Assembly: GCA_035513135.1 (NCBI GenBank)
Contig: DATKCQ010000096.1
Location: forward strand, 1 to 9,349
Direction: 5' to 3'
Length of the DNA stretch: 9,349 bases
Source: Thermohalobaculum sp035513135
Lineage (GTDB): Bacteria; Pseudomonadota; Alphaproteobacteria; Rhodobacterales; Rhodobacteraceae
Shown here: positions 1 through 6,168 of the stretch, one piece after another
Position numbering within the stretch: position 1 is the stretch's first letter
How the letters are laid out: each line of letters starts with the position of its first letter
Program-made: the position numbers and the translations under genes
Notes under the pieces: generated by a model
Told to the model about the DNA's origin: nothing
Seen by the model: only the letters and a program-made list of their open reading frames with translations
The model's database searches: none

Positions 1-1
1 C

Positions 2-280
2 GCGCACGCGCACGGGGCGCGCGCCGCGCGGGCGATGGCGCTGGTCCGCGCCGCCGCGGGCGGCCCGCCCCCGCCCGCTTCCCTCGAGGCCGAGCTTGCC
101 CGCGGCGCCGCCGCCCGGTTCCCGCTCACCGGCGCCGACCTGGTGGCCGCCGGGATGCGCCCCGGGCCGGCGCTGGGGGATGCGCTGGAGACGGCGAAGC
201 GGCGCTGGATCGCCAGCAACTTTTCGCTGGACAAGGCGGCGCTGCTCGGCGAGGTTCTCGACAAAGGTCACGATCGCTGA
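2..280 (+). CDS. CCA tRNA nucleotidyltransferase, C-terminal fragment (5' end outside window)
   Basis: The reading frame is open from the window edge to a TGA at 278-280, so this is the last ~92 residues of a longer protein. An in-frame ATG at 35 is probably internal, because codons before it continue the frame with no stop and no ribosome site is seen. The tail has the pattern seen at the C-terminus of alphaproteobacterial CCA-adding enzymes of the poly(A) polymerase superfamily: FPLTGADLVAAGMRPGPALG, then an ETAKRRWIASNF stretch, then a short helix. The G-x-DL...G-x-x-PGP-x-LG pattern is typical. In this family the enzyme adds or repairs the 3' CCA of tRNA in the cytoplasm, using CTP and ATP. 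The catalytic N-terminal head is not in the window, so the assignment rests on the tail alone. Another protein carrying the same RNA-binding tail cannot be excluded. The next gene starts 69 nt downstream on the same strand. Confidence 0.72.
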   Translation, partial: AHAHGARAARAMALVRAAAGGPPPPASLEAELARGAAARFPLTGADLVAAGMRPGPALGDALETAKRRWIASNFSLDKAALLGEVLDKGHDR

Positions 281-301
281 CCCAAATTCCGGCCCGAGAA
301 T

Positions 302-353
302 CCCAGACCCGGCTCGCAGACCCGATTCGCAGACCCGATTGCCAGAACGATGG
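302..353 (+). repeat. 13-bp tandem repeat, four units, running into the lysE start codon
   Basis: Units are 302-314 CCCAGACCCGGCT, 315-327 CGCAGACCCGATT, 328-340 an exact copy of the previous unit, and 341-353 a degenerate copy, GCCAGAACGATGG. The ATG of the next gene (350-352) lies in the last unit. The array occupies the place where a Shine-Dalgarno sequence would be expected, and no good one is visible. Confidence 0.75.
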
Positions 354-946
354 ACGCCGAGATCCTCCTCGCCCTCGTCGGCTTCGCCTTCGCCACCACC
401 TGGACGCCGGGGCCGAACAACATGATGCTGGCCGCCTCGGGCGCTACCTTCGGCTGGCGCGCCACGCTGCCGCACGCGCTCGGCGTGGCGCTCGGCTACC
501 CGCTCATGGTGTTCCTGATCGCGCTGGGCCTGGGCGAGGTGTTCCAGCGCTCGCCGGCCTTGCGCACGGGCCTCGCCTGGGCGGGATTTTGCGTGATGCT
601 GTGGCTCGCCTGGCGCATCGCCACGGCCGACGCGGCGCGCGCCCGCGCCCGCTCGCGGCCCCTGCGCTTCCACGAGGCCGCGGCCTTCCAGTGGATCAAC
701 CCCAAGGGCTGGGCGATGGCGATCGGCGTCTCGGCCACTTACGCGCGCGGCGCCGAGCCGGTGCTCGAGGCGGCCATCGCCGCCGCGGTGTTCGTGATCG
801 CCGGGATGACCTCGAGCCAGGGCTGGGCGGTGTTCGGCGCCGGCATCGGCAAGCTGCTCGGCAGCGGCCTGCGGCTGCGCCTGTTCAACGTGACGATGGG
901 CCTGCTGCTCGCCGCCTCGGCGGCGTGGCTGGTGCTCGACGCCTGA
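350..946 (+). CDS. LysE/RhtB-family amino-acid or metabolite exporter
   Basis: The protein has 198 residues, normal for the LysE/RhtB superfamily of small inner-membrane exporters that extrude amino acids or related metabolites. The first helix carries the family signature TPGPNN at residues 19-24. It is followed by a glycine-rich segment (SGATFGWRATLPHALGVALG, about 30-49) that leads into the second hydrophobic stretch. A charged Arg-rich loop lies at 97-106. After it comes the conserved QWINPKGW motif at 114-121. The C-terminal half has two further hydrophobic segments, giving about five or six membrane spans in total. ATG 350 is the only plausible start: no GTG or TTG lies in frame between it and the stop at 278-280. 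No clear ribosome-binding site is seen, and a tandem repeat occupies the leader. The exported substrate cannot be told from sequence. A hairpin follows 31 nt after the stop. Confidence 0.9.
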   Translation: MDAEILLALVGFAFATTWTPGPNNMMLAASGATFGWRATLPHALGVALGYPLMVFLIALGLGEVFQRSPALRTGLAWAGFCVMLWLAWRIATADAARARARSRPLRFHEAAAFQWINPKGWAMAIGVSATYARGAEPVLEAAIAAAVFVIAGMTSSQGWAVFGAGIGKLLGSGLRLRLFNVTMGLLLAASAAWLVLDA

Positions 947-977
947 CCCGGACAGCCCGCAACCGGCGGCAGGCCAG

Positions 978-1012
978 CCCCTCTCCCCCTGGGAGAGGGG
1001 TTTGGGGAGAGG
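978..1012. terminator. Strong palindromic element between convergent genes, probable bidirectional terminator
   Basis: CCCCTCTCCC (978-987) and GGGAGAGGGG (991-1000) form a perfect 10-bp stem with a 3-nt loop. Then TTT and a second arm, GGGGAGAGG (1004-1012), follow; this arm can pair instead with 980-988. The element lies between two convergent genes whose stops are at 946 and 1035. There is only a 3-T tract on the + strand (1001-1003), so it is not a textbook intrinsic terminator. The nested arms resemble dispersed palindromic repeats common in GC-rich proteobacteria. A role in 3'-end protection of both transcripts is inferred. Confidence 0.6.
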
Positions 1013-1034
1013 CCTTCCGGCGCACCGCCCGCCC

Positions 1035-1628
1035 TCAGCGCAGCCCCAGCCGCCGCGCCTCGGCGCTCCACCAGCCGTCCGCGGCCAGCGCCCGGCGCAG
1101 CGGGGTGTCGGTGGCGGGCGGCGCCTGCTCGATGTAGCGCACGGCCTCGTCGAGACTGTCGCCCGCCAGCGTGCGCAGATAGCCAAGCCCGCGGGGCACC
1201 GAGAACGGCGCGCCCAGCTCCTCGACGAAGTTCGAGGGCAGGTCGGTCCAGACCGCCCCGGCCCAGCCGCCCGCCGCGCACCAGCGGCGCACGGTGTCGG
1301 CGACCTCCGGCTTGCCGCCCTGGACGTGGCCGCTGCGCAGGCACAGCGCGCCGATGTGCGCGATGGGTGCCCGCTCGCGCCGCGCGAGGTCCTCGATGAC
1401 CCCCTCGATCCGGGCGCGCCCCGAGCGGATGGCGTTGGTCGTGCACCCCACCCCGTGCTCGGCATCGAGGCAGACCACCAGCGCCCGCTTGCGCTTGGGG
1501 CTGACGCGGGTGAACTCCATCGGCAGGCGCGGCCCCGCACCCATGGCCCAGCCGCCGCGCACCTGCTCCGCCAGGACCTCCAGGTCCCAGATCAGCGAGC
1601 CCCAGCCGATGATCGCGTAGCGCGCCAT
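1035..1628 (-). CDS. Hypothetical protein, probably gamma-glutamylcyclotransferase (GGCT)-like fold
   Basis: The protein has 197 residues. It opens with a short beta strand and a Gly-Ser loop (ARYAIIGWGSLIWD), which resembles the substrate-binding YGSNL-type loop of GGCT/ChaC-like proteins. A segment GPRLPMEFTRVSPKRKRALV follows, and then repeated beta-like stretches. I relate it to the GGCT-like superfamily only on this N-terminal pattern. I could not identify the catalytic Glu with certainty, so no reaction is assigned. No signal peptide or membrane segment is visible, so it is probably cytoplasmic. The start ATG at 1628 is chosen because GGAG (complement of 1636-1639) lies 7 nt upstream; an in-frame GTG two codons earlier (1634) would overlap that spacing. 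The gene stands alone on its strand, convergent with the exporter and divergent from the SnoaL-like gene. Confidence 0.65.
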   Translation of the reverse strand: MARYAIIGWGSLIWDLEVLAEQVRGGWAMGAGPRLPMEFTRVSPKRKRALVVCLDAEHGVGCTTNAIRSGRARIEGVIEDLARRERAPIAHIGALCLRSGHVQGGKPEVADTVRRWCAAGGWAGAVWTDLPSNFVEELGAPFSVPRGLGYLRTLAGDSLDEAVRYIEQAPPATDTPLRRALAADGWWSAEARRLGLR

Positions 1629-1635
1629 GTCCACA

Positions 1636-1639
1636 CTCC
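1636..1639 (-). promoter_or_regulatory. Ribosome-binding site deciding the start of the GGCT-like gene
   Basis: GGAG on the minus strand lies 7 nt before ATG 1628. It would be only 1 nt from the alternative GTG at 1634, so the ATG is preferred. Confidence 0.5.
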
Positions 1640-1745
1640 AGGCGCGAGTCTATCCGTGCAGCGGCCGCCTTGCCAGCGCGCGCCGGGGCTTGCCGGCGCC
1701 CCCGCGAATCCCCATGCTTTGCGGACTGCACTCGTGAGGTCCCCG

Positions 1746-2123
1746 ATGACCCGCAGCCAGGTCACCGCCGTTCTCGACGCCAACGAGGCGTTCTACCGCG
1801 CCATGCGCGCGGGCGACCTCGACGCCATGGAGGCGCTGTGGGCGCGCGGCCGGCAGGTGAGCTGCACCCACCCGGACGGCCCCGCCATCTTCGGCCGCGG
1901 CGCGGTGATGGCGAGCTGGCGCATGATCCTGCGCCACCAGCCGCCCGAGATCCACGCCAGCGAGCCCCAGGCGATCGTCACCGGCCGGAGCGCCATGGTG
2001 CTGTGCCGCGAGCGGATCGGCCCGATCGAGCTGATGGCCTCGAACGCCTGGGTGCGCGAGGACGGCGCCTGGCGCATGGTGAACCACCAGGCGGCGCAGG
2101 TCCCCGGGCCGCGGGTCCGCTGA
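1746..2123 (+). CDS. SnoaL-like / nuclear transport factor 2 (NTF2)-like small protein
   Basis: The protein has 125 residues, the usual size for a single NTF2-like cone-shaped alpha+beta barrel. The pattern fits the SnoaL-like group: an N-terminal helix pair (FYRAMRAGDLDAMEALW), then a strand with SCTHPDGPAIFGRGAVMASW, where the His-Pro and the Gly-Arg-x-x-Val-x-x-SW pattern is characteristic. Strands near residues 73-87 and a closing strand GAWRMVNHQAAQV complete the barrel. Such proteins may be isomerases, hydrolases or simply small-molecule binders; nothing here fixes the substrate. ATG 1746 is preferred because GAGG (1736-1739) lies 6 nt upstream; the frame is open further upstream and also contains a GTG at 1734. 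No signal peptide is seen. The stop is 5 bp from the stop of the convergent ABM gene. Confidence 0.8.
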   Translation: MTRSQVTAVLDANEAFYRAMRAGDLDAMEALWARGRQVSCTHPDGPAIFGRGAVMASWRMILRHQPPEIHASEPQAIVTGRSAMVLCRERIGPIELMASNAWVREDGAWRMVNHQAAQVPGPRVR

Positions 2124-2128
2124 GGGGC

Positions 2129-2464
2129 CTACCAGGGCGCGTCGGCCGGCGCCTCGTCGCGGTCCTCGGGCCCGTAGTCGCGGATCACGCTGACCACGCG
2201 CAGCCGGTAGTCGGCGAAGAGCCCGCCGCGCCCCGCCGCCTGGGCCTCGCGGTGCAGGGCGTGGTTGCGCCAGCGCTCGACCGCCGCCTCGTCCTCCCAC
2301 AGGCTCAGCGACAGGAGCTTGCCGGGCGTGGTCAGGCTCTCGAACCGCTCGACCGAGACGAAGCCCTCGATATTCTCGAGCTCGGGCCTGAGCCGCGCCG
2401 CCCAGTCGAGATAGGCGCCGCGCTTGCCCGGCGCCGGCTGCACCTCGAAGACGATGGCGATCAT
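2129..2464 (-). CDS. Antibiotic biosynthesis monooxygenase (ABM) domain protein
   Basis: The protein has 111 residues and fits a single dimeric alpha/beta-barrel (ABM) domain. It has a first strand IAIVFEVQPAPG, a helix to about residue 30, the strand IEGFVSVERFES (32-43), then LLSLSLWEDEAAVERWRNH (50-68), where Trp65 and His68/His71 match the usual W...H pattern. It ends with the strand LRVVSVIRDYG. ABM proteins include quinone-forming monooxygenases and haem-degrading IsdG-type enzymes, but many have no known reaction. IsdG-type Asn7 is not present (Glu7 here), so haem degradation is not supported. The start overlaps the stop of the upstream SDR gene as ATGA (2461-2464), and GGAGGG (2471-2476) lies 6 nt before it, which indicates translational coupling. 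It is the last gene of the hemF operon. Confidence 0.82.
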   Translation of the reverse strand: MIAIVFEVQPAPGKRGAYLDWAARLRPELENIEGFVSVERFESLTTPGKLLSLSLWEDEAAVERWRNHALHREAQAAGRGGLFADYRLRVVSVIRDYGPEDRDEAPADAPW

Positions 2465-3222
2465 TCGCTGCCCTCCGGGTCGATTTCACTCCAGTCGACC
2501 GGGTCGAGGTGGAGCCCGCCGAAGCTCTGCTCGAGGGGCTGCAGCTCGATGGTCGAGACGTTGACATGGGGCGGCGCCGAGACCGCGTAAAGGATCGCCT
2601 CGGCGATGTCCTCGGGGGTGAGCTCGCGGATGCCGGTGTGCTTGAGCTTCGCGCGGCGGTCCGGGTCGGCCACGGCGGCGTCGTAGAACTCGGTGGCGAC
2701 GCGGCCGGGGCAGATCTCGGTGACCCGCACGCCGCTGCCGCGCAGCTCGAGCCGCAGGTTCTGGCTCATCAGCCGCACCGCCCCCTTGGACGCCCCGTAG
2801 ACCGCGGAGACCAGCGGGTAGAGCCCCGCCACCGAGCCGATGTTGACCACATGCCCGCGCCGGCGCGCGACCATCCCCGGCAGGGTCAGGCGCAGCAGGT
2901 CGAGGACCGCGGTGACGTTGGTCTCGATGGTCTGCGCGATCTCGGCGCGGCTGGCGCCCGTCAGCCCGGTGATGCCGGCGCCGAGGCCGGCGTTGTTGAC
3001 CAGCAGGTCCGGGGCGAGGCCCTGCATCAGCCGCTCCATCGCCGCCCCGTCGCGCACGTCCGCCGCGTGGGGCACGCACCCGGTCTGGCGCTCGAGCGCC
3101 GCGAGCCGGTCGGCGCGGCGCGCCAGCGCGTGCACCTGCCAGCCCGCCCCGGCAAGGCTTGCCACCACCGCCCGGCCGATGCCCGACGAGGCGCCGGTGA
3201 CCAGCGCCGCTCCCTTGTCCAT
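2461..3222 (-). CDS. Short-chain dehydrogenase/reductase, YdfG-like
   Basis: The protein has 253 residues, typical of a classical SDR NAD(P)H-dependent oxidoreductase of the cytoplasm. It has the Rossmann glycine motif TGASSGIG (9-16) and, after the second strand, Arg35-Arg36, which favours NADP(H). The NNAG motif is at 76-79. The catalytic tetrad reads Asn102, Ser130 (NIGS), Tyr142 and Lys146 (YGASK). The overall pattern resembles the YdfG group, which oxidises 3-hydroxy acids such as serine or 3-hydroxypropionate, but the substrate is not shown by sequence. Ser to Tyr spacing is 12 residues, one shorter than in E. coli YdfG as I recall it. ATG 3222 is chosen because the gap to the hemF stop carries a GGGAGG-type ribosome site; an ATG four bases inside the hemF end would need no such site. 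The frame stays open through hemF, but that is not a fusion. Confidence 0.9.
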   Translation of the reverse strand: MDKGAALVTGASSGIGRAVVASLAGAGWQVHALARRADRLAALERQTGCVPHAADVRDGAAMERLMQGLAPDLLVNNAGLGAGITGLTGASRAEIAQTIETNVTAVLDLLRLTLPGMVARRRGHVVNIGSVAGLYPLVSAVYGASKGAVRLMSQNLRLELRGSGVRVTEICPGRVATEFYDAAVADPDRRAKLKHTGIRELTPEDIAEAILYAVSAPPHVNVSTIELQPLEQSFGGLHLDPVDWSEIDPEGSE

Positions 3223-3233
3223 CGCTCCCTCCC

Positions 3234-4139
3234 TCACGGCCATTTCGCCACCGGCGGCAGGCTCATCAGCACGGCCTCCGCGTCGTGCCCGGTCTCCAGC
3301 CCGAAGCGGGTGCCGCGGTCGTAGACCAGGTTGAACTCGACATAGCGCCCGCGCCGGATCAGCTGGCGCTCGCGGTCGGTCTCGGTCCAGTCCTCGCCCA
3401 TGCGCCGCCTGGTGATCGGCAGATAGGCATCGAGGAAGGCGCGGCCGACCGATTGGGTGAACGCGAAATCCGCCTCCCAGTCGCCGGTCGCCAGATCGTC
3501 GTAGAAGATGCCGCCGACGCCGCGCGGCTCGCCCCGGTGGCGGATCATGAAATACTCGTCGGCCCAGGCCTTGAAGCGCGGGTAATGGTCCGGGTCGTGC
3601 CGGTCGCAGGCCGCGCGCAGCACGGCGTGGAAGAATTCGGTGTCCTCGTCCACCGGCTCGACCGGGTTCAGGTCGGTGCCGCCGCCGAACCACCAGGCCG
3701 AGGGCGTCCAGAACATCCGCGTGTTCATGTGCACCGCGGGGCATTTCGGCGAGCGCATGTGGGCGACGAGCGAGATGCCCGAGGCCCAGAAGCGCGGGTC
3801 CGCGGCGAGGCCGGGGATTTCCTTGCGCGCCGTGAGGCTGCGCTGCGCCCGCGCGCTCAACCGGCCGTAGACGGTGGAGACGTTGACCCCGACCTTCTCG
3901 AAGCAGCGCCCCTCGCGCAGCACCGCCATCACGCCGCCACCGTGATCGCTGTCGTAATCGCCCTCGCCCTCGCCGGCGCGGCGCGTTTGCTTGCGCGCGA
4001 AGCGGCCGGGCGGTAGACCGCTGTGCGGCCCCGTGGTCTGCGCGTCCTCGAGCGCCTCGAAGGCGGCGCAGACCTGGTCGCGCAGTTCGGCGAACCAGCC
4101 GCTGGCGCGGGCCTTCTGGGCCGCGAAGTCGTCGCTCAT
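3234..4139 (-). CDS. hemF: Oxygen-dependent coproporphyrinogen III oxidase
   Basis: HemF (EC 1.3.3.3) converts coproporphyrinogen III to protoporphyrinogen IX using O2, by oxidative decarboxylation of two propionates; it is a soluble homodimer. The protein has 301 residues, matching the usual ~300. Diagnostic motifs are present: FEKVGVNVSTVYG (80-92), HMNTRMFW with the conserved His137, WFGGGTDLNP (150-159), the FHAVLRAACDRH and HYPRFKAW segment, GEPRGVGGIFYDD, and the C-terminal GRYVEFNLVYDRGTRFGL. The WADEYF position usually reads WCDEYF, a minor change. ATG 4139 is preceded at 5 nt by GGGAGAGG (4145-4152); the frame has an earlier Met, nine codons upstream, without such a site. The SDR and ABM genes follow with an 11-nt gap and a 4-nt overlap, so one transcript is likely. 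No anaerobic FNR box was found upstream. Confidence 0.96.
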   Translation of the reverse strand: MSDDFAAQKARASGWFAELRDQVCAAFEALEDAQTTGPHSGLPPGRFARKQTRRAGEGEGDYDSDHGGGVMAVLREGRCFEKVGVNVSTVYGRLSARAQRSLTARKEIPGLAADPRFWASGISLVAHMRSPKCPAVHMNTRMFWTPSAWWFGGGTDLNPVEPVDEDTEFFHAVLRAACDRHDPDHYPRFKAWADEYFMIRHRGEPRGVGGIFYDDLATGDWEADFAFTQSVGRAFLDAYLPITRRRMGEDWTETDRERQLIRRGRYVEFNLVYDRGTRFGLETGHDAEAVLMSLPPVAKWP

Positions 4140-4190
4140 TCTTGCCTCTCCCGCTCGGCGGCCCACTGTTAGGCTGGCGCGGCGCGGGAA

Positions 4191-4218
4191 GGCAAGGGTC
4201 TGCCGGCAAGGGTCAACC
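4191..4218 (+). repeat. Two adjacent 14-bp direct repeats between hemF and the ABC exporter
   Basis: GGCAAGGGTCTGCC (4191-4204) is followed directly by GGCAAGGGTCAACC (4205-4218), 12 of 14 identical with an exact 10-bp core. They lie in the 94-bp divergent region, 15 nt before the ABC exporter start and upstream of hemF. The spacing of 14 bp is not a helical turn. A regulator site is possible but not supported by any known consensus. Confidence 0.5.
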
Positions 4219-4233
4219 GATCGAGACAGGCCA

Positions 4234-6075
4234 ATGTTTCGCTATTTCGAGACCCTGATCGACCCCTACCAGCCCTATGACGAGACGGCCGAGATCCCGA
4301 ATCGGCTGATCCCGTTCTACCGCCGGTTCCTCTGGCCGGCGCGCAGGGTGCTGGCGCTCACCATGCTGCTGGGCCTGCTGTTCGCGCTGGCCGAGGCGCT
4401 GATGCTGCGCTTTGCCGGGCAGCTCGTCGACATCCTCGCCAACGCCACGCCCGAGACGCTGTGGGCCGAGCACCGGGTCGAGCTCGTGACGATGATCGGC
4501 GTGGTGCTGGTGTTCCGCCCGCTGGTGAAGATCGCCGAGGCCTTCGTCTCGGTGCAGGGCTTCTTCGCGCCGATGGGGGCGCTGATCCGCTGGCGCACGC
4601 ACCGCAAGATGCTGCGCCAGTCGCTGAGCTTCTTCACCGACGACTTCGCCGGGCGCATCGCCAACAAGCAGATCCAGCTCGCGCCCGCCGTGAACGACTC
4701 GGTGCACCAGATGGCGCAGGAGATGTGGTACGCGCTGGTCTACCTCGCCGGCGCCGCCGCCATCCTCGCCGAGACCGACGGGCGGCTGCTGCTGCCGCTC
4801 GGCCTGTGGTTCGCCGGGTTCGTGATCATCGCGCGCATGTTCATCCCGCGCATCACCGCGCTGAGCAAGGAGGTGGCCGAGGCCCGCTCGGTGCTGGCGG
4901 GGCGCATCGTCGACAGCTACGCGAACATCCAGACGGTCAAGCTCTTCGCCCACGCCGAGCGCGAGGAGGACTACGCCCGCGACGCGCTCGAGGAGTTCCG
5001 CTGGACCTTCGCGCGGCAGCTTCGCCTGTTCACCTGGCTGACCATCGCCATGTCGGGGCTGTCGGTGGTGCTGATCGGCGGCGTCGTGGGCTACGGCGTG
5101 TGGCTGTGGTCGCTCGGCGCGGTCTCCGTCGGCGCCATCGCCGCCGCCTCGGCGCTGGTGGTGCGGCTCAACGGCATGGTGGACTGGATCATGTGGTCCT
5201 TGACCACGCTGTTTCAGAACATCGGCACGGTGCAGGAGGGCATGGAGACCATGTCCCAGCCGCTGCGGCTGAAGGACCGGCCCGGCGCCAGGCCGCTCGA
5301 TCTCTCGCGCGGCGAGGTGCGCTTTGAGGCCGTCACCCACCTCTATGGCCGGCCCGAGGGCGGCGGCGTGTGCGGCATCGACCTGACCATCCGGGGCGGC
5401 GAGCGGGTCGGCCTGGTCGGCCCCTCGGGCGCGGGCAAGTCGACGCTGGTGAACCTGGTGCTGCGCTTCTACGACCCCGACGAGGGCCGCGTGCTGATCG
5501 ACGGCCAGGATCTCGCGCGCTGCCAGCAGGAGAGCGTGCGCGCCCGCATCGCCATGGTCACCCAGGACACGGCGCTCCTGCACCGCTCGATCCGCGACAA
5601 CATCCTCTACGGCCGCCCCGACGCGTCGGCGGCCGAGGTCCTCGAGGCCGCCCGCCGGGTGAAGGCCGACGAGTTCATCCCCGATCTGGTCGACCAGGCG
5701 GGGCGCACCGGCATGGACGCCCATGTGGGCGAGCGCGGCGTGCGACTTTCGGGCGGCCAGCGCCAGCGCGTCGCGCTGGCGCGCGCGGTGCTCAAGGACG
5801 CGCCGATCCTGATCCTCGACGAGGCCACCTCGGCGCTCGATTCGGAAGTCGAGGCGGTGATCCAGGACTCGCTCGAGGCGCTGATGGAGGGCAAGACGGT
5901 GATCGCCATCGCGCACCGGCTCTCGACCATCCAGCGCATGGACCGGATCGTGGTGATGGACCGGGGCCGCATCGCCGAGGAGGGCACCCACGCGGCGCTG
6001 CTGAAATCCGGCGGCCTCTACGCCCGCCTGTGGCGCCGCCAGTCGGGCGGCTTCATCGCGGCGGCCGTCGAGTGA
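4234..6075 (+). CDS. ABC exporter, fused permease and ATP-binding protein
   Basis: The protein has 613 residues: an N-terminal type-I exporter membrane domain (about 1-340, six predicted spans beginning near residue 35) followed by a nucleotide-binding domain. The NBD is complete: Walker A GPSGAGKST at 396-404, Q-loop Gln444, signature LSGGQ at 505-509, Walker B LILDEATSALD with Asp529 and catalytic Glu530, and H-loop His561. It should work as a homodimer, or with a partner half-transporter encoded elsewhere, exporting a lipid, drug or small metabolite across the inner membrane; the substrate is unknown. The distinctive N-terminal preamble (RYFETLIDPYQPYDETAE) precedes the first span. ATG 4234 has only a weak purine run upstream (GAGACAGG, 4223-4230), but the frame upstream reads antisense to hemF. 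It is divergent from hemF and convergent with trmL. Confidence 0.93.
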   Translation: MFRYFETLIDPYQPYDETAEIPNRLIPFYRRFLWPARRVLALTMLLGLLFALAEALMLRFAGQLVDILANATPETLWAEHRVELVTMIGVVLVFRPLVKIAEAFVSVQGFFAPMGALIRWRTHRKMLRQSLSFFTDDFAGRIANKQIQLAPAVNDSVHQMAQEMWYALVYLAGAAAILAETDGRLLLPLGLWFAGFVIIARMFIPRITALSKEVAEARSVLAGRIVDSYANIQTVKLFAHAEREEDYARDALEEFRWTFARQLRLFTWLTIAMSGLSVVLIGGVVGYGVWLWSLGAVSVGAIAAASALVVRLNGMVDWIMWSLTTLFQNIGTVQEGMETMSQPLRLKDRPGARPLDLSRGEVRFEAVTHLYGRPEGGGVCGIDLTIRGGERVGLVGPSGAGKSTLVNLVLRFYDPDEGRVLIDGQDLARCQQESVRARIAMVTQDTALLHRSIRDNILYGRPDASAAEVLEAARRVKADEFIPDLVDQAGRTGMDAHVGERGVRLSGGQRQRVALARAVLKDAPILILDEATSALDSEVEAVIQDSLEALMEGKTVIAIAHRLSTIQRMDRIVVMDRGRIAEEGTHAALLKSGGLYARLWRRQSGGFIAAAVE

Positions 6076-6084
6076 GGCGCGTCG

Positions 6085-6118
6085 GCCGGGCGTCGGCACC
6101 CGGCGCACACGCGTGTGC
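6085..6118 (+). terminator. GC stem-loop plus 14-bp palindrome after the ABC exporter
   Basis: GCCGGG (6085-6090) and CCCGGC (6099-6104) can form a 6-bp stem with an 8-nt loop. It is followed at once by the perfect palindrome GCACACGCGTGTGC (6105-6118). They sit 10-43 nt after the ABC exporter stop, in the convergent gap before trmL. No T-tract follows, so intrinsic termination is uncertain. The palindrome may instead be a protein site. Confidence 0.35.
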
Positions 6119-6168
6119 AGCGGGTCAACGCTCGGGGATCATAAGATATTCTCCGTAGGAACTTTCGT

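Noticed and set aside
1680..1699. Seven-bp GC hairpin (GCGCCGG / CCGGCGC) in the divergent gap before the SnoaL-like gene
   Set aside because: Short GC-only inverted repeats are expected by chance in DNA this GC-rich, and nothing else supports a function.
2129..2464. ABM protein as an IsdG-type haem-degrading monooxygenase
   Set aside because: Its position after hemF suggested it, but the Asn near residue 7 is Glu and the Trp/His spacing does not match IsdG.
2461..4209. A 582-codon open frame that would fuse an N-terminal region to the SDR
   Set aside because: The upstream part reads hemF in the wrong frame. hemF has its own frame and motifs, and the SDR has its own ribosome site and a normal length from 3222.
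4213..6108. A 631-codon open frame on the minus strand opposite the ABC exporter
   Set aside because: It is the antisense of a gene with complete ABC motifs. Its composition is His/Asp/Arg/Gln-rich low complexity, as expected for the mirror of GC-rich codons, and no domain is visible.
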